The notes beneath the pieces are model-generated. The model made no database searches. It was not told where the DNA came from and saw nothing but the letters and a program-made list of their open reading frames with translations. 64,000 nt of DNA from Siphlonurus alternatus (taxonomy: Eukaryota; Arthropoda; Insecta; Ephemeroptera; Siphlonuridae), in contig OX463781.1 in assembly GCA_949825025.1 (NCBI GenBank), positions 44,323,469-44,387,468 of the forward strand, read 5' to 3'. Shown one piece after another: positions 1 through 9,515 of this stretch (position 1 is its first letter; every line of letters begins with the position of its first letter). The position numbers and the translations under genes were made by a program.

Positions 1-1
1 T

Positions 2-18
2 ATGTGTGTGTGTGTGTG
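2..18. repeat. short (TG)n microsatellite
   Basis: A short run of TG dinucleotides opens the window. The following 200 bases are AT-rich and show no gene or repeat that I recognise. Confidence 0.8.
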
Positions 19-220
19 CGCAATGTAATATACGTTAATGTGTTTTTTTAAATACTAATTTAATGTTATATTATATGTATAGTTAATATTAATAATATAT
101 AATACTTTTATGTTTAAATAAAATGTGTTTTACTTGTTTTCCTTGGCATTGATATAAACGCATGGTTATATATACACGCTTCAGCGACTGACTAGCGAGA
201 ATTGCATATAACTCCTGCAG

Positions 221-357
221 AGGTGCAACAGCCCATGTACGGTTGTGACTGTCTGGTGGTGCGGGCGGACGTTCCGGTCCGAGGCGGACCCCCAAGGTCG
301 TTTTAGATCTTTCACCATGGCACCGCAGCAGCTTTCTCGTCGTGGACATCGCATTCT
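221..357 (+). other. GC-rich block, possible exon
   Basis: A block clearly richer in GC than its surroundings. On the plus strand it is preceded by CTCCTGCAG (acceptor-like) and followed by GTAAGA (donor-like), and one frame is open across all 137 nt. The minus strand is also open through the block, so the open frame may only reflect base composition. The predicted peptide resembles no family I know. It could equally be a regulatory island like the others in this window. Confidence 0.2.
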
Positions 358-416
358 GTAAGATCGGATTAATTGTCCAAGTCATACAAATTTACAAATA
401 TATGACGTGGATGTAT

Positions 417-578
417 GGAGGCGCGGATCCAGGGGGGGGGGGGGCTGCAGTTCCTGCCCCCCCCCGAAATTTTGGAGTTAACATGGGCCATATTGGCACT
501 TCCCCCACTCCATTTTTTTTTTTTAACATTGGCCTTATGGAGGCAGCCCCCTCCGAAATTTTTTCCTGATCCGCGCCT
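417..578. mobile_element. 162-bp MITE with GGCGCGGATC ends and 8-bp TSD
   Basis: Inverted ends: GGAGGCGCGGATCC at the left and, read in reverse complement, AGGCGCGGATCAGG at the right. Direct repeat GGATGTAT lies on both sides (409-416 and 579-586), an 8-bp target-site duplication. The interior has G13 and C-rich tracts and no coding potential. An 8-bp TSD fits hAT-like superfamilies; the class assignment is inference. It sits directly against the next hAT element, and the two TSDs overlap by 2 bp. Confidence 0.8.
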
Positions 579-592
579 GGATGTATATATAT

Positions 593-1241
593 CAGGGATC
601 GGATGCGGATGCGGATGCAGATGCAAGATGCACACGGTTGCGCAAAAATGGGCTTGCATCCGCATCCGTGCATCCCAGATGCACAGGGAAAAATGAATGC
701 ATCCGGATGCGCATCCCAGATGCACGGGAAAAAATGAATGCATCCGGATGCGCATCCCAGATGCATGAAAAATAAATTTGCATCCGGATGCGCATCCACG
801 GATGCACGAAAAATAAATTTGCATCCATTTAACACTTTTTTTTTCTCTCTTTTTATCATGTTTTTTGCTAATAGCCTCTAAATAAATATTTAACACGAGA
901 CATTATTTTAACATTTATTTGCCACTTGTCGTTTAAAATTGCAAGAAACAAAGTGTATTATAAAAACAAAGATCGGATGCGGATGCAGGTGCAAGATGCA
1001 CACAAATGCGCAAAAATGGGCTTGCATCCGCATCCGTGCATCCCGGATGCACGGGAAAAAATTAATGCATCCGGATGCGCATCCCAGATGCATAGAAAAT
1101 AAATTTGCATCCGGATGCGCATCCCAGATGCATGAAAAATAAATTTGCATCCGGATGCGCATCCATGGATGCACGAAAAATTAATTTGCATCCGGATGCG
1201 CATCTCGGATGCACGAAAAAAACGCGTGCATCCGGTCCCTG
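593..1241. mobile_element. non-autonomous hAT-type element (CAGGGA ends, GGATGC arrays)
   Basis: Starts CAGGGATCGGATGC and ends with the inverted GCATCCGGTCCCTG. It is flanked by the 8-bp direct repeat ATATATAT (585-592 and 1242-1249). The TSD length and CAGGG-type terminus fit the hAT superfamily, although a TSD of this composition is weak proof inside AT-rich DNA. Both halves (about 597-830 and 970-1240) consist of diverged copies of the palindromic word GGATGCGCATCC with spacers such as AAAAATAAATTT. The middle is plain AT-rich DNA. No transposase reading frame is present. Subterminal arrays like these bind transposase in characterised hAT elements. The open frames here (rich in CIWDAHPDA-type repeats) are artefacts of the array. 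Confidence 0.8.
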
Positions 1242-1688
1242 ATATATATGCATGTTTGTTTTTTTTCATTCGAACCCAAAAGCTTTTACAAAAAATTTTG
1301 TTGATTGTGTATTTATTATAGTAATTTTTAACTTTAATAATACGGTTATATTTTAATTAAGAATTTACGCCAGCATCGTAATTTATCATAAAGAAGATTT
1401 GCGATAATGGGGTTGTATTTTAAATATATATCTTGATATATAAATTATCATGTTTCTTTTTGTCCATTAGTATTGTTCATTTAGTTCGACTCTATTTATA
1501 TTTGAATGGGAAAATGCTTCATATTAACTGTAATATATAAAATAAAATATTGATAAATTATTGTAATAAACAAATTAAATACATTAATTGAAAATATTTT
1601 TGATTATTTTTTTAATTAAATGATTCGTCACAGCTAGGTTAATTTTATAAATTTTAAATAAAAAATCATACGTAAACTTAATTGTACA
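1242..1688. other. AT-rich stretch, nothing recognised
   Basis: AT-rich DNA with no open frame, RNA gene or clear repeat that I can support. Confidence 0.6.
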
Positions 1689-1689
1689 T

Positions 1690-1780
<91 letters not shown>

Positions 1781-1782
1781 TA
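1689..1782. repeat. (TA)n microsatellite
   Basis: Nearly pure TA dinucleotide tract with two interruptions. The predicted YIYIYI peptides in it are translations of the repeat. Confidence 0.95.
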
Positions 1783-1831
1783 ATTTGTTCATTCATAACT
1801 AAAACATACATATTACAATAGAAATACAAGG

Positions 1832-1915
1832 TAAACCCGAAGAGTTTGGAACTCGTAAGCCATGAGGGAACGTTAGATTGTTATCTAAGAACTTCGAACA
1901 AGATGGCAGAGATAA
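1832..1915. repeat. dispersed repeat, copy 1 (AAACCCGAAGAGTTTGGAA)
   Basis: About 80 bp that recurs in diverged form at 24951-25031. Shared words in the same order are AAGAGTTTGGAA, GGGAACGT, a TAGATAA/TATCTAAG-like stretch, and CAAGATGGCA(G/A)AGATA. It is not a hairpin, and no terminal repeats or pol III boxes were seen. Its type is unknown. This copy lies just upstream of the pentanucleotide array. Confidence 0.65.
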
Positions 1916-1925
1916 CACGATCATT

Positions 1926-2425
1926 ATATTATATTATATTATATTATATTATATTATATTATATTATATTATATTATATTATATTATATTATATTATATT
2001 ATATTATATTATATTGTATTGTATTGTATTGTATTGTATTGTATTGTATTGTATTGTATTGTATTGTATTGTATTGTATTGTATTGTATTGTATTGTATT
2101 GTATTGTATTGTATTGTATTGTATTGTATTGTATTGTATTGTATTGTATTGTATTGTATTGTATTGTATTGTATTGTATTGTATTGTATTGTATTGTATT
2201 GTATTGTATTGTATTGTATTGTATTGTATTGTATTGTATTGTATTGTATTGTATTGTATTGTATTGTATTGTATTGTATTGTATTGTATTTTATTATATT
2301 ATATTATATTATATTATATTATATTATATTATATTATATTATATTATATTATATTATATTATATTATATTATATTATATTATATTATATTATATTATATT
2401 ATATTATATTATATTATATTATATT
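1926..2425. repeat. three-block pentanucleotide array (ATATT)18-(GTATT)55-(ATATT)26
   Basis: One uninterrupted 5-bp phase runs through three blocks: ATATT 1926-2015 (18 units), GTATT 2016-2290 (55 units), a single TTATT junction unit at 2291-2295, and ATATT 2296-2425 (26 units). All middle-block units carry the same A-to-G change at position 1. The long YYIILYYII and VLYCI open frames here are not genes. Confidence 0.97.
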
Positions 2426-2589
2426 ATATATTATTATATATTATATTATTATAATATAATATATATTATATTATAACTATATTATATATATATTTTTTGT
2501 ATTTAAATGTATGTTACATATATAGTATGTACTATGTAGGGTATTACAACAGTATTATTATGTGTTTTTACTAAAAATAATTAAAAATC

Positions 2590-2692
2590 TCTTCATTGTA
2601 TTTTCATTGGGTTGGATGGAAGAGTGAGCCTAATGGCCTAAATCCCGCCCTCAATAAAGACGATTTTATTTATTTATTTCATTTGAATAAAA
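2590..2692 (+). mobile_element. 3' tail of a truncated non-LTR retrotransposon
   Basis: The segment with GGATGGAAGAGTGAGCC, GCCTAATGGCC and CCCGCCCTCAATAAA, followed by a short (TTTA)n run, resembles LINE 3' UTR ends common in insect genomes, in which a small G/C-rich segment leads into an AATAAA signal and a tetranucleotide tail. Only the last ~100 bp are present and no reverse transcriptase remains. The family is not determined. Confidence 0.5.
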
Positions 2693-3068
2693 AAAAATTG
2701 ATAAAATATATTTTATTAATTTCTCTTCTCTTTAGATTTCACGGCTTTTTTTATGATTTTTTTTTTTATCTCAATTCATAATAATATCTAATATATGAAT
2801 TAAGAATGAATAAATATAATAATTATACTGTATTTATCATGGCAGTAATTATACTGTAACAGAGGACACTTATAATCCAAATTCATATCATGGAGTATAA
2901 AGTTGAGTTGTGTTTTGCAATAGTTTTACAATGCAGCCAAAGTATAATCTTGTACGAGTCTTTAATTAAATTAGTTTAAAGTTATATATTAATTTAATGT
3001 TAAAATAATCAATGCAACAATTCATCAATGAAATGATAGTATAATATTGCTACAGAAACTAATAATAC
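2693..3068. other. AT-rich stretch, nothing recognised
   Basis: No supported gene, RNA or repeat in this interval. Confidence 0.55.
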
Positions 3069-3433
3069 CCTTGACGCCATTTTACCCTTTCGGGTGTGAC
3101 CCAGGCTGATATTTAGCCTTATTAGTAAGATTTATCTTGCGACCATGCTGGGGCTTATCAGACACCCAAAACCCATTTCTGCACTCTTCTGGGCTCCTAC
3201 TACCAGATCTATATGCAGCCTGCAGTGCAAGCACTGCAGCTAGCTATATACATATAATAGGGCAGCGAAGTATAAACAGCTAAGCCGTAAACTGCCTTCC
3301 TCCTACCAACTCCATCGTCTAGTAATCAGTCACACCCATCCCAATTAACGAAAAGTCTGCCGTGTTCGGGTATTGAACCGAGAACCTCTCGGACCAGAGC
3401 CAGGGGCACTAACCACTACACTACAAAACCTAT
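3069..3433 (-). mobile_element. tRNA-headed SINE, minus strand
   Basis: Read on the minus strand, the 5' end carries a pol III type 2 internal promoter. The A box TAGTGTAGTGG (complement of 3413-3423) matches TRGYNNANNNG, and the B box GGTTCAATACC (complement of 3369-3379) matches GGTTCRANNCC. The order TAGTGTAGTGGTTAGTGCC is like a tRNA-Asp/Glu D arm. The ~280-bp body after the B box is unrelated to tRNA and to the tail of the other SINEs here. The ends are approximate, since no unambiguous target duplication was found. Confidence 0.8.
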
Positions 3434-5259
3434 AATAGTATAATAAATACAGTGTATATACACCATATAATAGGAAAAATTAATAAATTAATTAAATTGT
3501 CTCAAATTCTTTAATAAGGGTTGGTTTTAGCAATTTTAAAATTGCACCGTTGAAACCAACAAGTTAATTTACCCCTAAAAACAAATTTTGGTGAACATTG
3601 AATAACATTTTTGTATATCACTCTCATTTTTTAACATTGAATTCACATAACAAAAAAATGAGTTTGGTGCTGCAACCCCTAAAAAGGGTTAAAAAAACGT
3701 GTGAACCTAAATTTTAACAATTGACCCATCAACTAGCTAGGTCATCTCAGATATCTTATAGGGTGAAATTTTCACATCCCTACCCCCTACCTTAAAAATT
3801 TATTTTTAAACCCGTGCACGCAAAAAGTGACGTGAGTTAGTAAACAGTCTTATATAGTAAATTATATAATTATTAATAAGGTAAATAAGAAAAGAGGAGA
3901 CTCCAAAGTTGTGAACACTCCAGTTCTTGTTTGATCTACAAATAATATTGCATGTTCAAAAAATATAATAATATCAATAAGGATATAGACGATCATATAG
4001 AACATACCTTCATAATAATTATAATTTATTGTTGTATTTAAATGGCAAAATTAATTTAAATGCACAACATCATGCAGCACTTGCTTTACATGAGACATTA
4101 AATTTATTTCCTCGGCACGAGGAACTGTTACGTTTTCAATAAGACTCATGAATGTAAAGTTACACGAACGCTGTACTGAATGCTAGATAGACGATTATCG
4201 AAGAAAGTGAACGCACACGCTTTTGCTCGCGGCGACTAATTCAATATGCAGTACTACCTGCAAGAATGCGGCAGTTAGATTTTAATTTTTTGTTGACAAA
4301 ACCTTGTTCTAGTTATAAAAATTCAACTATTATGGACTTATAATTTTGTTTGGCCTATAATAATTTATATCATTTTTATTTAATAAAAGAAATTATTCAA
4401 CTATAACTTTAAACACGCACTTTTATGTTATAGTTGCAACTTAACAAGAGTAAGTAATAAAATAATCATATAATAAAATTATGTATGACAAAAAAAATAT
4501 ATTATATAATATAAGTGAAGGTCGTTTACTCACTTATCTTTAATGGAAAAAAAAAGATGACATTATTAAGAAAAATGCATTATTAAATTAATGGAAAGAA
4601 ATAACCGTATTTTCTATATATATATATATATATAGTAATAAAATTATAAAATATGAAATAATTCAAGGTTAAATTAAAATTTTCAAAATGGAAAGTTTTA
4701 AATTGTCAATTTTATAACCTATATAATTTTATGTTTGTAATAATAAGTACATATAGAAAGAATATAATAATAATTATATATTATATTATTATTATACTTT
4801 TATATAATTATGTGGCTTAAAAGTTATCAGATCAGAAGACCACATTTTCTTCATTATTAATATATTAATATTGTATTTTATAAAGTGCATGTGCAAGCAA
4901 TATAATAAATTCAGTACGTTCTTTATTTTTATTATTCTAATTATTCATTGCATGGTGAATACAATATCATATTAATGTACATGTTAATTACAGAAAATGA
5001 GGTACGAGTATTACAAAAAAGTCTCAAGTTGATTTTGTTAATGGGTCATGAGGTCACTGACTGAATGACAAATAGTATAGCTCCTATATAGATATATTAT
5101 AATTATGCTTTTGCCGTACTGTCACAATTAATACTGTAGAATAAGTATATAAACAATTGCATGAGCTGCAGAGGTAAAAGTAATTTCATTGCCATCAAAA
5201 CTGAATGTATTTAATTTCAACTACGGTTGTATTTCATTCAGAGTATCAAACAGTTTCAC
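3434..5259. other. AT-rich non-coding DNA
   Basis: A long AT-rich interval with a few moderate-GC words near 4080-4270 but no open frame, RNA gene or inverted repeat that I can support. A short (TA)n run lies at 4615-4633. Confidence 0.55.
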
Positions 5260-5845
5260 ATCATATATCACGCTACAACAAATTAAGGCTTATTATAGCT
5301 TACTTATATTATAAGAGATTGAGCATTATGGAACAGAATTTTGTCCGATTCTCGTTATATATCACCGAAATCAAGCAACTGATGTGGTTAGTACTTGGAT
5401 GGGTGACCGTTTCATGAAAAAATTATACGTTGGCCTGGAATAAATTCATCTCGCTTTTCACCCAATTAATGCATTGATCATGCACTTGTGTGTGGTTCTC
5501 CAGGCTTTAGACAAGTACTTAATTATGGAATACAATACTATGCCTTATGATGTAATAAATGTAATGTATCTAAACTATCCATCAATTGGAATTTCTGTAT
5601 TGTATGCAATAAACAAATCACTTTGGTCCATTTATATAAAAAAAAAAGAGGTGTCCGTCCTGACTGAGGTTTTCCACTATTCCCTCGGTCTCACCTCAGT
5701 GAATGCTGGAACGTGAAATAGGCCGTGGCTACCATCCTTTCCCACCCTTATCCCTATAACGGTCTATAACCCATTACCCTGCATGCCTCGAGCTCCAAGC
5801 TCATCATAGAGGTATATCCCTCAACAAGAAAAAAAAGCACTAATA
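5260..5845 (+). mobile_element. 5S-rRNA-headed SINE (SINE3-type), copy 1, with internal insertion
   Basis: 5340-5410 resembles 5S rRNA, including CCGATTCTCGT, ATCACCGAAATCAAGCAACT and GGTTAGTACTTGGATGGG followed by TGACCG. This is the 5S internal control region that binds TFIIIA. After TGACC the sequence leaves 5S and enters a body shared with the copy at 19736-20062: a TAAAT..CGCTTTTC segment, TGTGGTTCTCCAGGCTTTAGA, and the tail GTCCTGACTGAGGTTTTCC leading to TAGGCCGTGGC. About 100 bp of AT-rich sequence between 5515 and 5630 is absent from the other copy, so it is an insertion or expansion here. The 5S 3' half is missing, so this is not a functional 5S gene. Confidence 0.8.
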
Positions 5846-6100
5846 AAGAGGTAACATATATATATCGCATTATATTCCAAAAGTCATGTTATGTTTTTTC
5901 ATTATAATTATGTGATATTTGAAATTTTAAATTTCAAAAGAAATAGATTTTTACTTATATACCCATTTTACAATAATGATGACTCATACTACAAGTATAT
6001 TTCTTCTACAATGTTGATATCTCACATGATAAAATAAAACGTTTTACCTATTAAATGTTTTTTATGCAACGATATTATGCAATTTAAAATAGTGTATATT
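5846..6100. other. AT-rich spacer
   Basis: No feature recognised between the SINE and the (GA)n tract. Confidence 0.5.

Positions 6101-6177
<77 letters not shown>
6101..6177. repeat. (GA)n microsatellite
   Basis: An almost pure GA tract of about 76 bp, with one AA near the start and a GGGG end. Confidence 0.97.
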
Positions 6178-6179
<2 letters not shown>

Positions 6180-6308
6180 AGCCAAAAGTTAATTACTTTA
6201 CTGTTTGAGTTATTTAATTAATAACTATAATTAGTAATAATATAACTGGATTCAATTTTGTTTTCATCAGTGTGTATTTATTTTTTTCCTTATTCCACGA
6301 TACACACC

Positions 6309-6347
<39 letters not shown>
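6309..6347. repeat. (AAT)n microsatellite
   Basis: About 12 copies of TAA at the left edge of the GC-rich block. Confidence 0.95.
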
Positions 6348-6814
6348 GGGCATCCGGCCATGGCTTGAGCGTAGGCTCTTGTCCTGGCTCGCGTTACGCG
6401 TCCCCCCGCGCCCAGGAAGGACATGCGGGTTGGAGGTTGCCTTGCGAGTGTGACCTCTGGCCCGTAGCCTGTGGTTCTTGTACCACAGGGCGGCCAGGGC
6501 ATTGGTTTGGGAAGCCCAAGATGCATCCCCACCTCTAAGTGCCCTGGTTAAAGGCATCCAGCACCCCGAGTGCTCGCGGAAATGTGTCCCACCGCGCCTA
6601 GGAGAGGACCTGCCCAAAAGGCTGTGTGATGGGCTATTTGCGGGTGGACCCGGTTAGCCCTCATTGCCCGCAGCTGAGTAGGAGACGCTGGATCGTAACA
6701 TCACCAACAGGATCAGCGGGCGCCTTCACCTTGGCCAAATTGGGCCCGGTGCTGGCGCTAAACAACCCCAACTTGGTTGGGAGTTAAAAACAAAAAATAA
6801 TAATAATAATAATA
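6348..6814 (+). mobile_element. GC-rich retroelement-like block with (AAT)n tail
   Basis: A sharply GC-rich 450-bp block in AT-rich DNA. On the plus strand it ends GGTTGGGAGTTAAAAACAAA followed by (AAT)n at 6797-6814, like the 3' end of a LINE or SINE with a TAA-type tail (I-like elements end this way). Both strands have open frames, but neither peptide shows a domain I recognise. The abrupt base-composition change and A-rich tail support insertion by retrotransposition. The family is unknown. Confidence 0.5.
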
Positions 6815-7255
6815 TCTTCTCTAAAAAATTCTGAAAAAAATTGTAATCCCTAGTTAGCCACCAAGGAATATAATTCCGCAAAAAAAATGGTGAGAAAAAA
6901 AAACTTTTTCTTCAACATTATGATTTCAATAGCGGGTCGTTCTGACCTCTCTCCCCCATCCCCCTCTTGTGGTATAAGCAGTGATGCAGTGATATAGTTA
7001 ATGGATTTATTGTATATAGGAACCATCATATAATAAATGGACTTTAAGATCCTATTTAGCAGGCATGCAGACCATCAAGTGGATGGTTATCAGAACTAGA
7101 GAAATTAATTAATAAATTGATGACAACGAAAATAAGAAAAAAAAAAAAAAAAAAAACTGTTGACTAAAATATTAAAATTTTCAAATAAATAAGTTGTACA
7201 CTGAATACATCATTGAGAACAAATTGTCAACAAAGTAATTATTTGTAAGTGCTCA

Positions 7256-7370
7256 CATTACAACACGCGTGAAGGAGGAAACAAGGAAGTGTCGCTCCAT
7301 TGTCTTCGGCCCACTTCCCACCCAGTACACGTGGCCACCTCGCCTCAATCTCGAGAAAACTTTAAAGGGG
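7256..7370. promoter_or_regulatory. GC-richer island with CACGTG
   Basis: A GC-richer patch with an E-box CACGTG at 7328-7333 inside ACACGTGGCCACC. No open frame of note. A regulatory role is only suggested by composition and motif. Confidence 0.25.
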
Positions 7371-7686
7371 AATTACATGGGTCTGAAAACAGTATATGTG
7401 CTATCTAAATATTATTAATATTGATACTTAATATAATGATAGATTTCTATCTTTCCATGAGAATTAAAAATATTATCCGTAGGCTTCTGATTCTTTTTAA
7501 GTACGCGTGTGCAAATATGTACTCAGACAAGATATTACGTGTAAATTTATTCACCACGCTTTATGGATATGCAACTCTCAATACACAATGTACATTTGAA
7601 AGCAAAAAAATAATAATAATAAAAGCTCTATGTTTGTATTGCCGTTTTATTTTAATATACGTAACATTAATAATCTTCCTGTTCAG

Positions 7687-7721
7687 CCTGGAGTCGCCGT
7701 CGGTGCAAATCTTGGTGCAAG
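7687..7721 (+). other. possible 35-nt microexon
   Basis: TCTTCCTGTTCAG (a pyrimidine-rich acceptor) precedes and GTAAAA follows a 35-nt GC-rich insert. All three frames are open and none gives a recognisable peptide. The length is not a multiple of 3. It could be chance. Confidence 0.2.
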
Positions 7722-7984
7722 GTAAAATAATATGCGGACTTGTTAATCTCCACGCCTTGGTAATATGCAACCAGTTCTACACCGACAATCCCATTGCATG
7801 CTAATAACACTAATAAGGCTATATAAAAGTGACATTATTGACGAATTTTATAATAAATATTTACATAAAAGAGTGCATCATATAGACTACATCAAGGCTA
7901 CATAATTGTGATTTTTCTATATAGTGTTAGTTGACGTATTTGGCAGTAAAAAAAGGAGCTACAATGAAAGATCACCATGCAGGC

Positions 7985-8072
7985 TAAATTCTCACAATAT
8001 CGGTTAGTGTCATTGAGTTAATTTAATCGTGGGTAATGAGAAACCTGGATATATTCCTTCGTGAATTGCACC
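7985..8072. mobile_element. family G snap-back MITE, degraded copy
   Basis: Contains CGGTTAGTGTCATTGAGTTA and GAGAAACCTGGATATATTCC, ending in CGTGAATTGCACCC. These are the words of the family seen intact at 61838-61959. The left terminus is lost. Confidence 0.7.
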
Positions 8073-8182
8073 CATGTATCTGAAATGTGAAGCAAGCAAT
8101 TAAAATACTAATGATTAACAATAGATCCTCATGGGCTTCCCTCCTTACCCGCTCTCCATGTAACAACATCTTGAAGGAGGTA

Positions 8183-8501
8183 CACACTAAATTTTTAGAT
8201 GCTGAATTGGTTTCAGTACTTTATGTCAGTACAAAATTGTTCCAATTTCGTCTTACATCCAGCACTTTTGACCTATAAAACACTTAATCCAAGTACAAAT
8301 TTGGTACTGAAAAAAGAGAGTCAATATTTTGTACTTTTTTTGACTCTCTTTTTTCAGTACCAAATTTGTACTTGGAATAAGTGTTTTATAGGTAAAAAGT
8401 GCTGGATATAAGACGAAACTGGAAAATTTTGTACTGACTGGAGCAATTTTGTACTGACAAAAAGTACTGAAAACCAATTCAGCATCTAAAAATTTAGTGT
8501 G
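8183..8501. mobile_element. hairpin MITE with TA target duplication (CACACTAAATTTTTAG ends)
   Basis: Near full-length inverted repeat. The left arm CACACTAAATTTTTAGATGC... is mirrored by the right arm ending ...GCATCTAAAAATTTAGTGTG, flanked by TA on both sides (8181-8182 and 8502-8503). The arms meet at a short loop near 8326-8338. The right arm has an extra ~17-bp tandem copy of the GTCAGTACAAAATT segment. The TA TSD fits Tc1/mariner-type MITEs. A half-copy lies at 50040. Peptides in both arms are mirror images of each other and not genes. Confidence 0.88.
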
Positions 8502-8503
8502 TA

Positions 8504-9289
8504 TAGAGCAATCGAGTTGGGCACCAAAAATGTCACCACTAACAATAACGTTTAATGGTGCTAACTATTTTTGGATGACATTCATCGTCAGTTTCTTAAT
8601 TATTCCTCGCTCCAATCAGTCGACAAGATTCTCTCTGCAACAATGAACACGTGCTTGTTGATCCGTGCACCATTCTTATAAATGTTATTAATTAGCTGAA
8701 TTAACTTATGTGTACAAAAGAAGGCATGGTCTATTTGAGGACTAGGTCTCATTTTATTTTATTTTTACAATATTATTAATCATGACAAATTCTGTGCTCT
8801 GACTACGAGTTTTATAAAAATATTTATATGAATCCACATCTAAATGTAATTTTTCAACTTATAAAGGCGTGATTCTTACAAGTTTTACTTTCTAAGGCTT
8901 AAATACGAGTTATTACATAGAGAATATATTCTAAAATGGAATCTCTATAATTATTATTATAAGAATACCATACGTAGGTAACACAATTAAGTACCATTAT
9001 ATTGCCAAAAAAGAAGTTACATACAACAAATTTACATATAAAATACAGTACAATATAAATAATATGATAAATATATGGATTTTTGTTTTGTTTAAGATTT
9101 AATTAAAATATAATAAAAATTATAGAATGATATCATTAATTAAGAAAAGACCCCCCTCTATTAAATTATCATAGAAAAATCCAACATGCACGTAAAGAAA
9201 ATTAGAGAGATATTAAAAATATAATTATATTATATAAAATTACATAAAAATGCTAATAATTGTTTACACCATAAAGTGAAAGTGTTTTG
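8504..9289. other. AT-rich stretch with one CACGTG
   Basis: AT-rich DNA. An E-box CACGTG lies at 8648-8653. Nothing else supported. Confidence 0.5.
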
Positions 9290-9515
9290 TTACGTGGTCG
9301 CTAGGTGTCTCTATCGTCAGCTCACCTGCACGCCGGGTTCTCCAACAAGAGTAAAAGTCTCCTTCGCGGGGTGGGGCGGTGACGTAGATTCGGCATCAGA
9401 GCGAACCACCGCGCGGGGTGGGGGTCCTCAGTCTCCCGCATGTGTCTGTGGCGAACGGTAGCACCAACGAGGCAACTTGAACCACGTGACCGCGGGACCA
9501 ATTTAGCGACGAAAT
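9290..9515. promoter_or_regulatory. GC-rich island with CACGTGACC
   Basis: One of the most GC-rich patches in the window, with many CpG and G-rich words (GCGGGGTGGGG). CACGTGAC lies at 9483-9490. A good donor word GTAAGT follows at about 9519. Open frames run on both strands because stops are rare in GC-rich DNA, and no peptide is recognised. It is a candidate regulatory element or non-coding exon. Confidence 0.3.

Noticed and set aside
369..1269. Open frames with repeated CIWDAHPDA-type words
   Set aside because: They read through the GGATGC array of the 593-1241 element. Mirror frames exist on both strands.
1846..2476. Open frames of 150-202 aa rich in YYIIL and VLYCI
   Set aside because: They are translations of the ATATT/GTATT pentanucleotide array in three frames.
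5340..5416. Genuine 5S rRNA gene
   Set aside because: Only the middle control region matches. The 3' half of 5S is missing and a SINE body follows that is shared with another copy.
8199..8477. Two similar 70-74-aa frames on opposite strands
   Set aside because: They are the two arms of one hairpin MITE.
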